A stretch of 64,000 nucleotides of DNA from Chryseobacterium sp. YIM B08800 (GCF_026163565.1 NZ_JAPDKN010000042.1:1-64000); one strand, 5' to 3'. Positions 43,595-52,957 are shown, counted from the first letter of the stretch. Numbers and translations: made by a program. Notes: a model not told the origin generated them from the letters alone.

Positions 43595-45605
43595 GCATTG
43601 AACTTTGCACTAATTGATCAGATTTCACATCAAAACTTGATCGAAGCGGAATAAAAAATTTCAAAGGGTTTCTTAAGAAATACTTATAAATCGCGCGGTA
43701 AATTTCCCTTACTTCACCAAAATTCATTTTTCTTGAACGGAATGCCAAGAACATCGACAAACTGAAACTTACCAGAAAATTGAAAAACCCGATAATAAAC
43801 ACGGTGATGAATGAGGTCCAAAAAACTGATGTTCCTACAACAAAATCTTTTCCGTACAAACCAATGGCAAAATTTCCGGCTGCAAAAGTGATGTGACGAA
43901 TATCTAAATCGAGACCGAAGAATAAACCAACCGGCGCTGTTGCACCAAGAAAAACCCCAAACCAGAAATTAGAAATAATTCCGGCCCAGTTTTTAGCATA
44001 ATATTTTGAAAGACTTTTCGCAAAACGAACTCCAAACATCCTTCTAATCGGAAGATTTTTTGCAATTCGATCCGGAATCTGATAAAACACCGAGTTATTT
44101 CCAATATTCCCTGAAATAATCCCTGAAATAAAAAGATAAAAACCTGCAATACAAGCGTGTAAAATAGCTTTAGATTCAAATGGATCAAGATCTTTCAGCA
44201 ATTTGTCTGATTTTTCCACGGCTAAATTTTGCGAGAAGAAAACATCCAAACCATAAATAATCAGCAATGCAATCGGGAAAGAAAGAAGTACATTTCCTAC
44301 AAAAGCAATAAACTGACTTCGGAATAATTTTGAAACCAGATCAGCAAATTCGGTGTAATTATTTTTGGTACTTTCCTGTTCAGATAAAACTTTGGTCATC
44401 GTTGCAGCGGTCATTGCAGGCTGTTTTGTTGCCAAAGTAAATCCCATCAGATAAATCATCACAAACCCCATCGCATAGTTTAATGAATACAAAAACGCAT
44501 GAAAAAAATCACTTCCCGGCATAAAACCGTACAGCATTTTCAGAATACATAATGCTCCAACGATGATTCCGCCACCGCTTGCTTTGTAGAACATTTTCAT
44601 GTACTGTTTGCGGCTTGAAGTAATATAATGACTTCCTGTTTCTGCAGTATGATTGGTAATCAAATGCGAAATCAAACGGGTGCTGCCATTAATAAGATCT
44701 GAGATATTATTCTTGTGAGATTTGTAGCTCAGAATATTAAAAATCAACTGTTTAGACTTGATAACAACATCTTCCGGCTGATCAATAATCAATAAATTGA
44801 CAATCTCAGAAATTCTCTGGGTTTGTTGACGAATCTTAAGCAGAGACTGATTAATTTTCCCTGAAATACCGTATTTTGAAGAGTTTTTGAAAGCGATATT
44901 CACAAAATCCTGACATTGTTCCGCATAAATTTTAATCTGCTTATAACGGCTGTCTTTTGAGTGAAGCTGAATTTCAGGATTGATTTTAAATTCTTCCGCC
45001 AAAGCTTCAAGTTCGTTCTGCAATGCCAAAAATGGATTATCAAAATTCCTGTATTCAGGAGCCATTCTTACCACATCAACTTCAAGAGCCATCCCAGTAA
45101 CGCGCCAGGAAAGAATATTCATTGAAAATATAAGTTCGCTTTTTACATTTTCTTTTTCAATAAAATCTGAAATTCCTAAAATATTCAGAAATTCATTTAC
45201 CTCATCTTCAGGAATATTATGCAAATATTCAAGATCGGTTTTTGGTCTGAGACTTACGTTATCGATAAGATACCAAACCGTTTTTTCGTTTTCTACGGGT
45301 GGTAAGATTTTATTTAAGATCCTTTTTTTGAGCTCAGGAAAAAAGGCATTTTCTGAAAGAATATTGGCTTCTGTTAAAGAAAGATTGAAGGGTCTTTCTT
45401 CAAAAATATTGTAAATATAATGTTTGAAATGAGCTGCAGAGTTTGGGTTTGATTTTAAAAAATTTAGAACATTCTTAAAATCTGTCTTTTTTATTGCCTC
45501 CAAAAACTCAGCTAAAGGCTCCAACGAAGAAGTCTCATTCTTAAAAGAAAAATACTTTTTAAGGACAGATTCGAAATTTTTTGTACTTGAACTCAACAGT
45601 TTCAT
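43572..45605 (-). CDS. Gcr-type 'site-specific recombinase' family membrane protein
   Basis: A 677-aa protein of the COG4389 family (named site-specific recombinase Gcr, but without evidence of recombinase activity). The N-terminal ~330 residues are soluble and helical. The C-terminal half has about 6-7 membrane helices (GGGIIVGALCILKMLYGFM, YAMGFVMIYLMGFTLATKQP, FVGNVLLSFPIALLIIYGLD, FWFGVFLGATAPVGLFFGLD). ATKQPAMTAATMTKVL is the family hallmark. Role unknown; cell-envelope function is more likely than recombination. It is followed 13 bases upstream by mtgA in the same direction. Confidence 0.85.
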   Translation of the reverse strand: MKLLSSSTKNFESVLKKYFSFKNETSSLEPLAEFLEAIKKTDFKNVLNFLKSNPNSAAHFKHYIYNIFEERPFNLSLTEANILSENAFFPELKKRILNKILPPVENEKTVWYLIDNVSLRPKTDLEYLHNIPEDEVNEFLNILGISDFIEKENVKSELIFSMNILSWRVTGMALEVDVVRMAPEYRNFDNPFLALQNELEALAEEFKINPEIQLHSKDSRYKQIKIYAEQCQDFVNIAFKNSSKYGISGKINQSLLKIRQQTQRISEIVNLLIIDQPEDVVIKSKQLIFNILSYKSHKNNISDLINGSTRLISHLITNHTAETGSHYITSSRKQYMKMFYKASGGGIIVGALCILKMLYGFMPGSDFFHAFLYSLNYAMGFVMIYLMGFTLATKQPAMTAATMTKVLSEQESTKNNYTEFADLVSKLFRSQFIAFVGNVLLSFPIALLIIYGLDVFFSQNLAVEKSDKLLKDLDPFESKAILHACIAGFYLFISGIISGNIGNNSVFYQIPDRIAKNLPIRRMFGVRFAKSLSKYYAKNWAGIISNFWFGVFLGATAPVGLFFGLDLDIRHITFAAGNFAIGLYGKDFVVGTSVFWTSFITVFIIGFFNFLVSFSLSMFLAFRSRKMNFGEVREIYRAIYKYFLRNPLKFFIPLRSSFDVKSDQLVQSSMPTKSEDR

Positions 45606-45618
45606 TAGTGCAAAGATA

Positions 45619-46263
45619 CTATTTCAAACTTACATTCCTCATTTGTCTCATAATCCAGTTGTGCTTCTTTCTCAGATAAGCCGATGGATTTTTAGGATCG
45701 TATTTTTTAGGGTTGGGTAAAACAGCGGCAATCCATGCTGCTTCCGAAGTATTAAGATCTTTTGAAGACTTCCCAAAATAGTACTGTGCAGCGGCTTCCA
45801 CTCCGAAAACACCTTGTCCCATTTCAATAGAATTCAGGTATCTTTCGAGGATAATATCTTTAGACCAAACTTTTTCGATAATGAAGGTATAAACAGCTTC
45901 AAGCCCTTTTCTCACCCAGCTTCTACCTTGCCAAAGGAAAATATTTTTAGCGGTTTGCTGTGAGATTGTACTTCCGCCTCTCAGTTTTTTACCTTTTTCA
46001 TTGTTTTTCATCGCTTTTTCGATTGCTGTATAATCGAAACCATTGTGATTAAAAAACTTCTGATCTTCTGAAGCAATGACCGCTTTCTTCACATTAGATC
46101 CCATTTCATCATAAGAAATATAGTCTCGGTGCAATTTTCCGTATTCAAAAAGACCTCCGATCTGCGTGATCGTGATGGGTGGATTGAAAAATCTTCCCCA
46201 AACAATGAAAACTACATTCAGAATCAGAACAATAAAAATAAATTGTTTTATTTTTTTCCACAT
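45619..46263 (-). CDS. mtgA: Monofunctional biosynthetic peptidoglycan transglycosylase
   Basis: A 214-aa GT51 enzyme with one N-terminal membrane anchor (FIFIVLILNVVFIVWGRFF). Catalytic Glu in AVIASEDQKFFNHNGFDY (~70), then RGGSTISQQTAKNIFLWQGR and KVWSKDIILERYLNSIEMGQ. It polymerises lipid II into glycan strands. The penicillin-binding domain is absent, which is normal for MtgA. Start 13 bases from the Gcr-like gene's upstream side; probably co-transcribed with it. Confidence 0.96.
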   Translation of the reverse strand: MWKKIKQFIFIVLILNVVFIVWGRFFNPPITITQIGGLFEYGKLHRDYISYDEMGSNVKKAVIASEDQKFFNHNGFDYTAIEKAMKNNEKGKKLRGGSTISQQTAKNIFLWQGRSWVRKGLEAVYTFIIEKVWSKDIILERYLNSIEMGQGVFGVEAAAQYYFGKSSKDLNTSEAAWIAAVLPNPKKYDPKNPSAYLRKKHNWIMRQMRNVSLK

Positions 46264-46303
46264 AAGCTAAAAACTTGGCACAAAAATATAAAAATACTGC
46301 GAG

Positions 46304-47350
46304 TTACTGCAATTCGTTCATGTAAGTCAGTTGATAATCTGGTAAAAGTTCAGGATGAAATATTTTGATATAATCTTTTAGAACCAGATCTGAACGTACC
46401 ACTCCACTTTCAAAAAAATCATTGGCTTTCTGTTTTTCTTTTCCTGAAATCCCATAGATTTTCCCTTTGCTAAACACTTCCAGTTTCCCATAAAAAGGAT
46501 TGATGTTCAGCATCTCTTTTTTAGATTTATGATTCCCTGCATTTACCCAATACTGAATGTTTTTAGATTTAGCAAAAACTTCTTCAAAGCTCATTGTTAC
46601 AGCTTTTTCTTCGGTATTATCTTTTAAAATATAATTAGCATTTGCGTCTGCTACATAATTGGCTGTAAAAGTTTTTCCACCCGGCATATACCAAACATCA
46701 CCATACATTTCGTTCGCTAAAACATTAGGTTTTGAAGTAGCTTTTGAAGCTAGTGTTTTTAAATCATTATAATTTTTCTGAATTTGATTAAATTTTTCTT
46801 CCGCCTCTTTCTCTTTTCCTAAAAGTTTTCCGAATAATTTAATGTAAGAAGTCTTTACCATCGGACTTTGCTCCATATATTCATCTAAAAAAATTACCTG
46901 AATATTATTATTTTTCAAAAGTTGGTACGTATTATCAAAACTCGCAATGTAGTTGGTAAAAATAGCATCCGGTTTCATTGAAATTATTTTTTCTACATCA
47001 TATTTCTGTTCGTTCCCAACGTTTTGAATTTTTCCTGATTTTAATAATTGATCAATTTTTTCTGAATAAATATATTCTGGGCTTGCAATTCCAATTACCA
47101 AATTTTCAGCTTCCAGTTCAGAAACAAATCCCATCAAACTTGCATTCAAAAGTATAATTTTATGGAAAGGAACTTTATTTTTTTCAAAACTGTAAGTAAA
47201 GTTCCCCGATTTTAAGTCTAATTTTCCGCCACCATCCTTAAATTGCAGTCTTTCGGAGATGACTTCCCAATCTGAAGGCGATATTTTTTGTTCTCTTTTA
47301 CAGTTGGTTAGAAATAAAAACGCGATTATTAGTAAAAAATTTGCTTTCAT
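46304..47350 (-). CDS. ABC-type substrate-binding lipoprotein (iron/cobalamin class)
   Basis: A 348-aa lipoprotein (LIIAFLFLTNC, Cys17) of the BtuF/FhuD-like class: LLNASLMGFVSELEAENLVI, KYDVEKIISMKPDAIFTNYI, VIFLDEYMEQSP and EEVFAKSKNIQYWVNAG. Two lobes joined by a long helix (LLGKEKEAEEKFNQIQKNYN). No permease or ATPase lies nearby, so the transporter is encoded elsewhere. Ligand (siderophore, heme or corrinoid) cannot be assigned. Confidence 0.9.
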   Translation of the reverse strand: MKANFLLIIAFLFLTNCKREQKISPSDWEVISERLQFKDGGGKLDLKSGNFTYSFEKNKVPFHKIILLNASLMGFVSELEAENLVIGIASPEYIYSEKIDQLLKSGKIQNVGNEQKYDVEKIISMKPDAIFTNYIASFDNTYQLLKNNNIQVIFLDEYMEQSPMVKTSYIKLFGKLLGKEKEAEEKFNQIQKNYNDLKTLASKATSKPNVLANEMYGDVWYMPGGKTFTANYVADANANYILKDNTEEKAVTMSFEEVFAKSKNIQYWVNAGNHKSKKEMLNINPFYGKLEVFSKGKIYGISGKEKQKANDFFESGVVRSDLVLKDYIKIFHPELLPDYQLTYMNELQ

Positions 47351-47374
47351 CTTTCAAAGAAACTAAAAAAGTAT

Positions 47375-47382
47375 TATATTTG
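47375..47382 (+). promoter_or_regulatory. -7 box of the tRNA-Arg gene
   Basis: TATATTTG, a TAnnTTTG match, 27 bases before the tRNA 5' end. The -33 is not clear. Confidence 0.5.
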
Positions 47383-47409
47383 CAAACCTTTAAATGATAA
47401 GGAAACAAC

Positions 47410-47483
47410 GGACTCGTGGCGCAACTGAATAGCGCATCTGATTACGGCTCAGAAGGTTACAGGTTTGAATCCTGTCGAGTTCA
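47410..47483 (+). tRNA. tRNA-Arg, anticodon ACG
   Basis: Complete cloverleaf of 74 bases. Acceptor GGACTCG / CGAGTTC (one G-U), D stem GCGC/GCGC, anticodon stem TCTGA/TCAGA with loop TTACGGC (ACG at 47444-47446), T arm ACAGG-TTTGAAT-CCTGT and discriminator A. CCA is not encoded. Its 3' half is antisense to the end of the serine recombinase gene, and the island's left repeat starts at its last base. Confidence 0.97.
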
Positions 47484-49011
47484 CAAGACCGACATTTGAA
47501 GATTTCACTCTTCGATGTCGGTTTTTTTTATTTCCTAATCCGTTGTTATACTGGTAGATGCATTGAGCAACAATGTTCATTTTAGGTGTTTGAAAACTTT
47601 TTCCGTCAAATTCGACTTTTTGGGGAAATATCAAACACCCAATCGTCCTTTTTGTTTGTAGATCGCCCTGTTGATAAAGGTTTGCAAGGTTTTCCATCCC
47701 GTCAAGTGCATTTTCTATTTTTGCTCTAATGTCAAGTTCCTTGCTATCCGAAACCATTTGCTGAAGTTCCTGTTCCAATTGTTCAATTTGTGATTTTGTA
47801 ATCCTTTTGATCTCTTTATAATCCTCTTCATCTAGTTTATCAATAAGATATTTATCTCTTGCGTTCGCAACCTTTTCATTAAGTAAGTTGATCTCTTTTG
47901 AAATTGACTTTCTTTTAGCTTCTATATCATAGGTGAATTGTTTATAATTATCTAAGAGTATCTCCTTCATAAGTTCTTTGATGATCGGATTGTATTCCAG
48001 TTTAGAAATTTCAAGCTCAAAGAGTTCATTTAACTTATCAGAGTCAAATCTGAATCCGCACTTATAATGGCAATGATAGTAATAATAGGTTTTAGCCTTT
48101 CCTTTTGCACCGCTTGCCGTAAGATTCTTTCCACATCTTGGACAGACCAGAAGACCTCTAAGGGGAAAGCGCTCGTTTCCGAAAACTCTTCCACCAGGAC
48201 CTTCTACTTTTCTTTTTTTGTCCATAATGTGTTGAACCTGATTAAACAATCGTTCGCTAATCAATGCTTCATGCTTTCCTTCAGTGTAATAAGCCTCCTC
48301 TTGTTTATAGTCTTCAATATAGATCTTCCCGCAGTAAACCGGATTTCTCATCGCTTTGGCGAAAGCGCTTCTTGACATTGAGACACCCTCTCTTTTATTC
48401 ATTTGCAACCTTACATGGTCGGCAGGAATATGACCTTTGGAAATCTCATTAAATGCCCAGATAATATTGGAAGCCTCAGGATCCTTAATGGCAATATATT
48501 TTTTACCATCTTCATGACTTCTATTGATATATCCATAAGGAGCTATTCCCATCAGTCGCCCCTCTTTCTTTGCTCTCCTCATTCCATGGAAAGTATTTAA
48601 TGCTCTTCTGTCATTTTCCACCTCAGGAGTAGATAAATAAATAGCCAACATTAATTTATTTTCAGGAACTGACATATCCAAAGGCTGCTCAATGGCTTGG
48701 GGAATAACGTGATTTTTTTGGAGCAAACTGATCATTTGATAGGCATCACCGGTATTACGACTAAATCGATCCCACTTTGTAAATAGAACCAAACTGCTTT
48801 TATGGCTCTTCTTTTTAATTTCGAGAAGATACTTTTTCCACTCAGGACGTTCAAAGCTTTTAGCTGAATGGTCTTCATAGATTACTTTATTAATGGAAAT
48901 ATCATTGTTTGCACAATATCTGCGTAATCTTTCGTCCTGATCTCTTTGAGAATATCCTTTTTCCGCCTGCTCATCAGTGGAAACTCTTATATATAGATCT
49001 GCTATTATCAT
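47449..49011 (-). CDS. Large serine recombinase (site-specific integrase)
   Basis: A 520-aa serine recombinase. Resolvase domain 1-150 with nucleophile Ser11 in YIRVSTDEQ and the arginine-bearing FTKWDRFSRN. A recombinase domain (~165-270: APYGYINR, RNPVYCGKIYIEDYKQEE) and a zinc ribbon (CPRCGKNLTASG ... CHYKCGF) follow, then a long coiled coil (~345-430). The last 11 residues (NSTGFKPVTF after VGLV) are read antisense through the tRNA-Arg T arm, so the C-terminus depends on integration. It presumably moves the island that begins at the tRNA. Confidence 0.95.
   Translation of the reverse strand: MIIADLYIRVSTDEQAEKGYSQRDQDERLRRYCANNDISINKVIYEDHSAKSFERPEWKKYLLEIKKKSHKSSLVLFTKWDRFSRNTGDAYQMISLLQKNHVIPQAIEQPLDMSVPENKLMLAIYLSTPEVENDRRALNTFHGMRRAKKEGRLMGIAPYGYINRSHEDGKKYIAIKDPEASNIIWAFNEISKGHIPADHVRLQMNKREGVSMSRSAFAKAMRNPVYCGKIYIEDYKQEEAYYTEGKHEALISERLFNQVQHIMDKKRKVEGPGGRVFGNERFPLRGLLVCPRCGKNLTASGAKGKAKTYYYYHCHYKCGFRFDSDKLNELFELEISKLEYNPIIKELMKEILLDNYKQFTYDIEAKRKSISKEINLLNEKVANARDKYLIDKLDEEDYKEIKRITKSQIEQLEQELQQMVSDSKELDIRAKIENALDGMENLANLYQQGDLQTKRTIGCLIFPQKVEFDGKSFQTPKMNIVAQCIYQYNNGLGNKKNRHRRVKSSNVGLVNSTGFKPVTF
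47483..47496. repeat. Left attachment repeat (attL core)
   Basis: ACAAGACCGACATT, starting at the tRNA discriminator base. The same 14 bases recur at 56078-56091. Looser similarity runs on through a terminator hairpin at both sites. Confidence 0.75.
47489..47529 (+). terminator. Terminator behind tRNA-Arg (left copy)
   Basis: Stem CCGACAT..GAAGA / TCTTC.ATGTCGG followed by eight T. It ends tRNA-Arg transcripts and at the same time codes for part of the recombinase C-terminus on the other strand. A similar hairpin lies at the right end of the island (56084-56123). Confidence 0.85.
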
Positions 49012-49112
49012 TATTCTGATGATTTCGTTAAAAATTAATTTTAGGGAGTAAACAATTAAAAATCGTTACAGTAGAAATTCATCATTCTAATATTTTACTA
49101 AAATACAAATAA

Positions 49113-49328
49113 TCAATCAGATGTAAAAAATTCTTTGAGCGTAAGTTTTACAATAATGTATAGAAATTCCATAATTTCTTCTGATTGTTCTTCGTTAATA
49201 TTATAACCAGCTGTTCTAAGGATTTCTAAAGCTTTATCGGGAGGAATTTTCTTTAGCTTTATTGCTGGAATATATTTTTTAATATCGTACTCAGATGCGG
49301 GTTGATTCTTGGATTTATCTTTCTTCAT
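49113..49328 (-). CDS. Small conserved protein of mobile elements
   Basis: A 71-aa protein: DIKKYIPAIKLKKIPPDKAL then EILRTAGYNINEEQSEEIME, FLYIIVKLTLKEFF. Small proteins with this K-K-I-P-P... E-x-x-E-I-M-E-F-L-Y pattern occur near integrases in Bacteroidota (from memory; sometimes mislabelled as PTS components). Possibly a DNA-binding or excision factor. It lies 101 bases upstream of the recombinase start, in the same direction. Confidence 0.65.
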   Translation of the reverse strand: MKKDKSKNQPASEYDIKKYIPAIKLKKIPPDKALEILRTAGYNINEEQSEEIMEFLYIIVKLTLKEFFTSD

Positions 49329-49476
49329 AACAATCTGATTGAGACTTTGACCTCAATAATTGTAATTTAGAAAGGGGCAAACAAAGTTCATTTGGTTGTC
49401 CTGTAATTGCAGTTGATGGCTTTACTATACTTTGAAAATCTTCAATGATTTTCTGAAATATTAGTACACAAATTTT

Positions 49477-50520
49477 TTATTTGATTTGTCTTTTAAGCTC
49501 TTCTTTGCTTGGAAGGATTGCTTTATATTCTTTAGCAAAAATGGTTTTATTATTTTCTGGAAGTGTAAATTCTATGACTGTTTTATTTTCTTCTTTGCAT
49601 AGAATAATTCCAATAGTCGCGTTCTCGTCTTCAAGCTTTATTTTTCGGTCATAGTAGTTAACATACATCTGCATCTGTCCAATATCCTGATGGGTTAGCT
49701 TTCCTATTTTTAAATCTAGTAGAACGAAGCACTTTAACAGGCGATTATAGAAAACCAGATCTACAAAGAAACTGTCCCCCTCAAAAGTAAATCTTCGCTG
49801 ACGACCTTCAAATAAGAAACCTTTACCTAATTCCAGCATAAAATGCTCCAGCTTATTTATGATTTCAGTTTCCAGATCACTTTCAGAATAACGGTTATCT
49901 TCTTTTAAATCTAAAAATTCCAGAACATAGTGGCTTTTTAACACATCCGTAGGCTTCTCCACAATTTGACCTTTCTGTGCTAATTGTTTCACACCTTCTT
50001 TATCCCTGCTTAATACCAATCTCTCATAAATCGCTGAACTATATTGACGTGTTAACTCTCTTACGCTCCAATTATTCTGACTTGCTTCTATTTCATAAAA
50101 ATTTCGTTCTTCCTCATTTTCAATTTTCATCAATTGAATGTAGTGAGACCAGGATAATGAAAAAATAGAATTACGAGACACTGATTCATAATTTGAATCA
50201 CCAGAAGAAATACGAAACGCTGTTTCGTAATTTTCTGTCATCCTATTTTGAAACGTCAGATAAAACTTTCTCATCCATTGCAAATTATCAACTGAATATC
50301 CTCTTCCAAACTCTTTTGTTAGTTGCTTACTCAAATTTTTCAACGTTTCCTTAGCATATTCCGCTCTATCCTTTCCACCCTGCTCATTCTCAACAATTAT
50401 TTTCCCTATTTCAAAATAGGTCAATAACATGGTGGTATTTATATTTCGGACAAGGCTACTTTTAGCATTATCAATTAAATGCTTTATAGAAATGAAAAGG
50501 TTGGATGATAATTGACTCAT
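49477..50520 (-). CDS. YhcG-type PDDEXK nuclease (DUF1016)
   Basis: A 347-aa protein with the N-terminal DUF1016 helical domain (~1-180: TMLLTYFEIGKIIVENEQGG, FGRGYSVDNLQWMRKFY, SWSHYIQLMKIENEEERNFY) and a C-terminal PDDEXK nuclease-like domain (~200-345: LGKGFLFEGRQRRFTFEGDS, FFVDLVFYNRLLKCFVLLDL and KIGKLTHQD). The D...DLK residues fit the catalytic core. Family members are linked with mobile elements and defence. Cargo or maintenance gene of the island. Confidence 0.92.
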   Translation of the reverse strand: MSQLSSNLFISIKHLIDNAKSSLVRNINTTMLLTYFEIGKIIVENEQGGKDRAEYAKETLKNLSKQLTKEFGRGYSVDNLQWMRKFYLTFQNRMTENYETAFRISSGDSNYESVSRNSIFSLSWSHYIQLMKIENEEERNFYEIEASQNNWSVRELTRQYSSAIYERLVLSRDKEGVKQLAQKGQIVEKPTDVLKSHYVLEFLDLKEDNRYSESDLETEIINKLEHFMLELGKGFLFEGRQRRFTFEGDSFFVDLVFYNRLLKCFVLLDLKIGKLTHQDIGQMQMYVNYYDRKIKLEDENATIGIILCKEENKTVIEFTLPENNKTIFAKEYKAILPSKEELKRQIK

Positions 50521-50977
50521 ATTTACAAATTTAAAATTATTTATTTACTAGACATCACTCGTATTTTGTGTGAAATATGACTTTTCAATGATATTAAAAG
50601 AAATGTACTGCACTTGGCAATAATTGGCAGTCTGTGGCATTTATCGGACAAGAAATAAACGTAAGAAAATATTTTTCATAATAAACCGGTAAAAAGGCAG
50701 CTAAGGTATTGTTGCCAGCCGACGGCCTATCCCACCAAAAGACTACGGCATAAACGGTCTCCTCCCTAAAGGTACCCTCCAATTATTCCGTTTCCTTTTG
50801 GTTTTTATTCTTTGGCAACACTTCATATCTGCTTTCTTTTTTCCAGTTTTTCTTTTGAAAAATATTCAGCGAAGCTTGAAAAGGCTTTTAAGGAATTAAT
50901 CGGAAAAGAGACTGAAAACAAGTTAAAAATATAACAAGTACGGGAAATTCAAGTCTCTGCCGTATAAGAGCAATCAC
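50521..50977. other. 457-base gap with a probable gene remnant
   Basis: From about 50850 to 50935 one frame on the plus strand reads FEKYSAKLEKAFKELIGKET and ENKLKI before a stop, a coding-like stretch with no start; it may be the 3' end of a lost gene. The rest, including GC-richer sequence around 50700-50780, shows nothing recognisable. Confidence 0.4.
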
Positions 50978-51421
50978 ATGGATTTTAATATTGTCAATGA
51001 AATAAAACTAAGTTATTCAAGAAAAGGCAACTCTGAGAAATTAATAAGCTGTTCACGTGACGCCGTTGATGTATTCCGTCAATACTTTGACCCTGAAGAA
51101 ATAGATTACAGAGAATCATTTTTTACATTGTATTTAAATCAGGCAAACAAAGTTTTAGGAATAAAGAAAATATCCGAATCAGGTATTTCTTCAACAATAG
51201 TTGATGTAAGAATTATTATGCAAGCAGCTCTTCTGTGCAATGCAACCGCGATAATTTTAGCACATAATCATCCGTCAGGCAATTTAAAACCCTCAGCAGA
51301 AGACTTGAAAATTACCCAGAGCATAAAAAACGCATCAGAATTTTTAAATATCAAATTATTGGATCATTGCATCTTAACCTCAACAGATTACCTATCATTT
51401 GCCGATGACGGTTATCTTTGA
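50978..51421 (+). CDS. RadC-family JAB-domain protein
   Basis: A 147-aa JAB/MPN+ metalloprotease-fold protein. The metal motif is HNHPSGNLKPSAED (residues ~101-114), with DVRIIMQAALLCNATAIILA before it. The N-terminal helix-hairpin-helix part of full RadC is missing, as usual for copies on mobile elements of Bacteroidota. Function unknown despite the name. Confidence 0.92.
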   Translation: MDFNIVNEIKLSYSRKGNSEKLISCSRDAVDVFRQYFDPEEIDYRESFFTLYLNQANKVLGIKKISESGISSTIVDVRIIMQAALLCNATAIILAHNHPSGNLKPSAEDLKITQSIKNASEFLNIKLLDHCILTSTDYLSFADDGYL

Positions 51422-51659
51422 ATCGGAATTATTGCTAATAAAGTAGGTGATAATCTTTAATTTTCGTTTATTTAGAATTCAGAAAAAATTTTTTTTTCAT
51501 TTGTTGAAAACGTATTCGTCCACAAATTGAATAATTACTTATAAAAATATTTCATTAAATATCAACCAATTATAAACATTACATCATGTTAATTAATTTA
51601 TCTGATAATGCTCTATATTGAAATTAATTGTAATTTAAATACCTAAAAAACTAGTTATT

Positions 51660-52748
51660 ATGAAAACAATCTATTCAGCTGTACTTCTACTGCTAATTCT
51701 CGGTAATTCACTTTTTGCACAAACAAATAATCTTTTTGATGGATTTAAATTTATGAATATTCCAACAAACAACTTACCGATTGGTGCGCTATGGAACACT
51801 ACATTAGGACCAATTGGAAATGGTGTTTCAGATGATCAATTATTGAAAAGTTTAAGCTACTCTAATTTGGATATGACAATTAATAAAGATTTAAAAACTT
51901 CTGTTGATGTAGGTATTAAAAAATTTTTAAGTTTAAACGGGGGATATAATGCTTTATCGAACATTTCTATATCTGTTAAAAAATTAGAGAAATTAACATT
52001 GAATTCTCTAGATGTACTTAAAGCTAATGTAGGAAATCAGATAATTTACGAGGGTCTTCGCGCTTCAGAATTTTCAATTGTAATTGATAAAAATAAAACT
52101 GCTGATGCTCAATTAGATTTAATGAAAATTTTCAGTAATTTAGATATGAAAGTTGATATTAACAATAATAACACGGAAACTATAACCGTATCTGGTGTAA
52201 ATTTATTTATTGCTTACAGAGTTGCCGAAGTAGAAATTGGGAAAAAAAATTCTAAAAAATTGAAATTTACTACACAGGGCTATAGCTCTGATAATATGGT
52301 TAAACTATCCAGTACTTATGAATCTGTAACTCCCCAATATGTTGTAGCAATTTGTCCGTGTAATATTCAAAAATGTATGGCAGAATCTTATGAAAATGGC
52401 GATACCGCAAGATCTCTTTTCAGTCATTGTGCAGCAACCGTAGGTTTTGATTTAAAAGTAATTTTAAAAAATATTATTGATATGAAAACTGGAAAACCCC
52501 AAGAATATAAATACATTATTAAAAATCCAGGTGGTTCAATCAACAATTACAATCAGTCTATTTATAGCAAACCAACATCTTCAGGTTTAGAAGTATCTTA
52601 TTTAAATTTTGAACGACTCGTATACGAAACAATTGGTGAGTCTAGAATGATATATATGCTGCATCAAAACAAAAATAGAAATGTATCTCTAGTTACTGAA
52701 TCATTCAAATTTAACAATGTAGTTCCAAGCTCAGTAGCGGGTTGGTAA
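51660..52748 (+). CDS. Secreted protein of unknown function, island cargo
   Basis: A 362-aa protein with a signal peptide (MKTIYSAVLLLLILGNSLFA, then Q). No known domain is recognised. The first half is Asn/Ser-rich with alternating strands and amphipathic repeats (LSNISISVKKLEKLTLNSLD). The middle has a cysteine cluster, ICPCNIQKCMAESYENG, plus HCAATVGF, so four cysteines lie close together. The C-terminus lacks a T9SS signal. Gene has a hairpin behind it and 238 AT-rich bases in front. Periplasmic or outer-membrane-associated location is inferred. Confidence 0.75.
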   Translation: MKTIYSAVLLLLILGNSLFAQTNNLFDGFKFMNIPTNNLPIGALWNTTLGPIGNGVSDDQLLKSLSYSNLDMTINKDLKTSVDVGIKKFLSLNGGYNALSNISISVKKLEKLTLNSLDVLKANVGNQIIYEGLRASEFSIVIDKNKTADAQLDLMKIFSNLDMKVDINNNNTETITVSGVNLFIAYRVAEVEIGKKNSKKLKFTTQGYSSDNMVKLSSTYESVTPQYVVAICPCNIQKCMAESYENGDTARSLFSHCAATVGFDLKVILKNIIDMKTGKPQEYKYIIKNPGGSINNYNQSIYSKPTSSGLEVSYLNFERLVYETIGESRMIYMLHQNKNRNVSLVTESFKFNNVVPSSVAGW

Positions 52749-52753
52749 TTTTT

Positions 52754-52800
52754 TGCAAAAAAGACAATTCCTTACTTTGTTAGGAAACGTCTTTTCGCAA
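52754..52800 (+). terminator. Hairpin behind the secreted-protein gene
   Basis: Interrupted stem: TTGCAAAAAAGAC and TTCCTTA pair with TAGGAA and GTCTTTTCGCAA. It lies 6 bases past the stop. The T-rich part is inside the stem, so it is only a probable terminator. Confidence 0.5.
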
Positions 52801-52908
52801 ATTGTTACGAGTAACCCTATTGAAAAAAATCTAGGTTAATTTTTTTCAAAAAGGTTACGATTAGTTTCTCTGGCTATTTCTTATAGCTTTGAATGACAAA
52901 AAATAAAA

Positions 52909-52932
52909 GGCTATTTCTGATGAAATAGCCTA
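52909..52932 (-). terminator. Terminator of the integrase-fragment gene
   Basis: Stem AGGCTATTT / AAATAGCCT followed on the minus strand by TTTTATTTTTT. It lies 26 bases past the stop of the leftward 92-aa frame. Confidence 0.8.
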
Positions 52933-52957
52933 AGTATATTACATTCTGCATAAAAAT

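Noticed and set aside
43572..45605. Gcr 'site-specific recombinase' as a mobility gene
   Set aside because: Membrane-spanning architecture and no recombinase motifs; the family name is historical. Not linked to the island boundaries.
50594..50782. 62-aa leftward frame between YhcG and RadC
   Set aside because: No start context, no recognisable domain, unusual composition for this genome and no neighbour support; treated as gap sequence.
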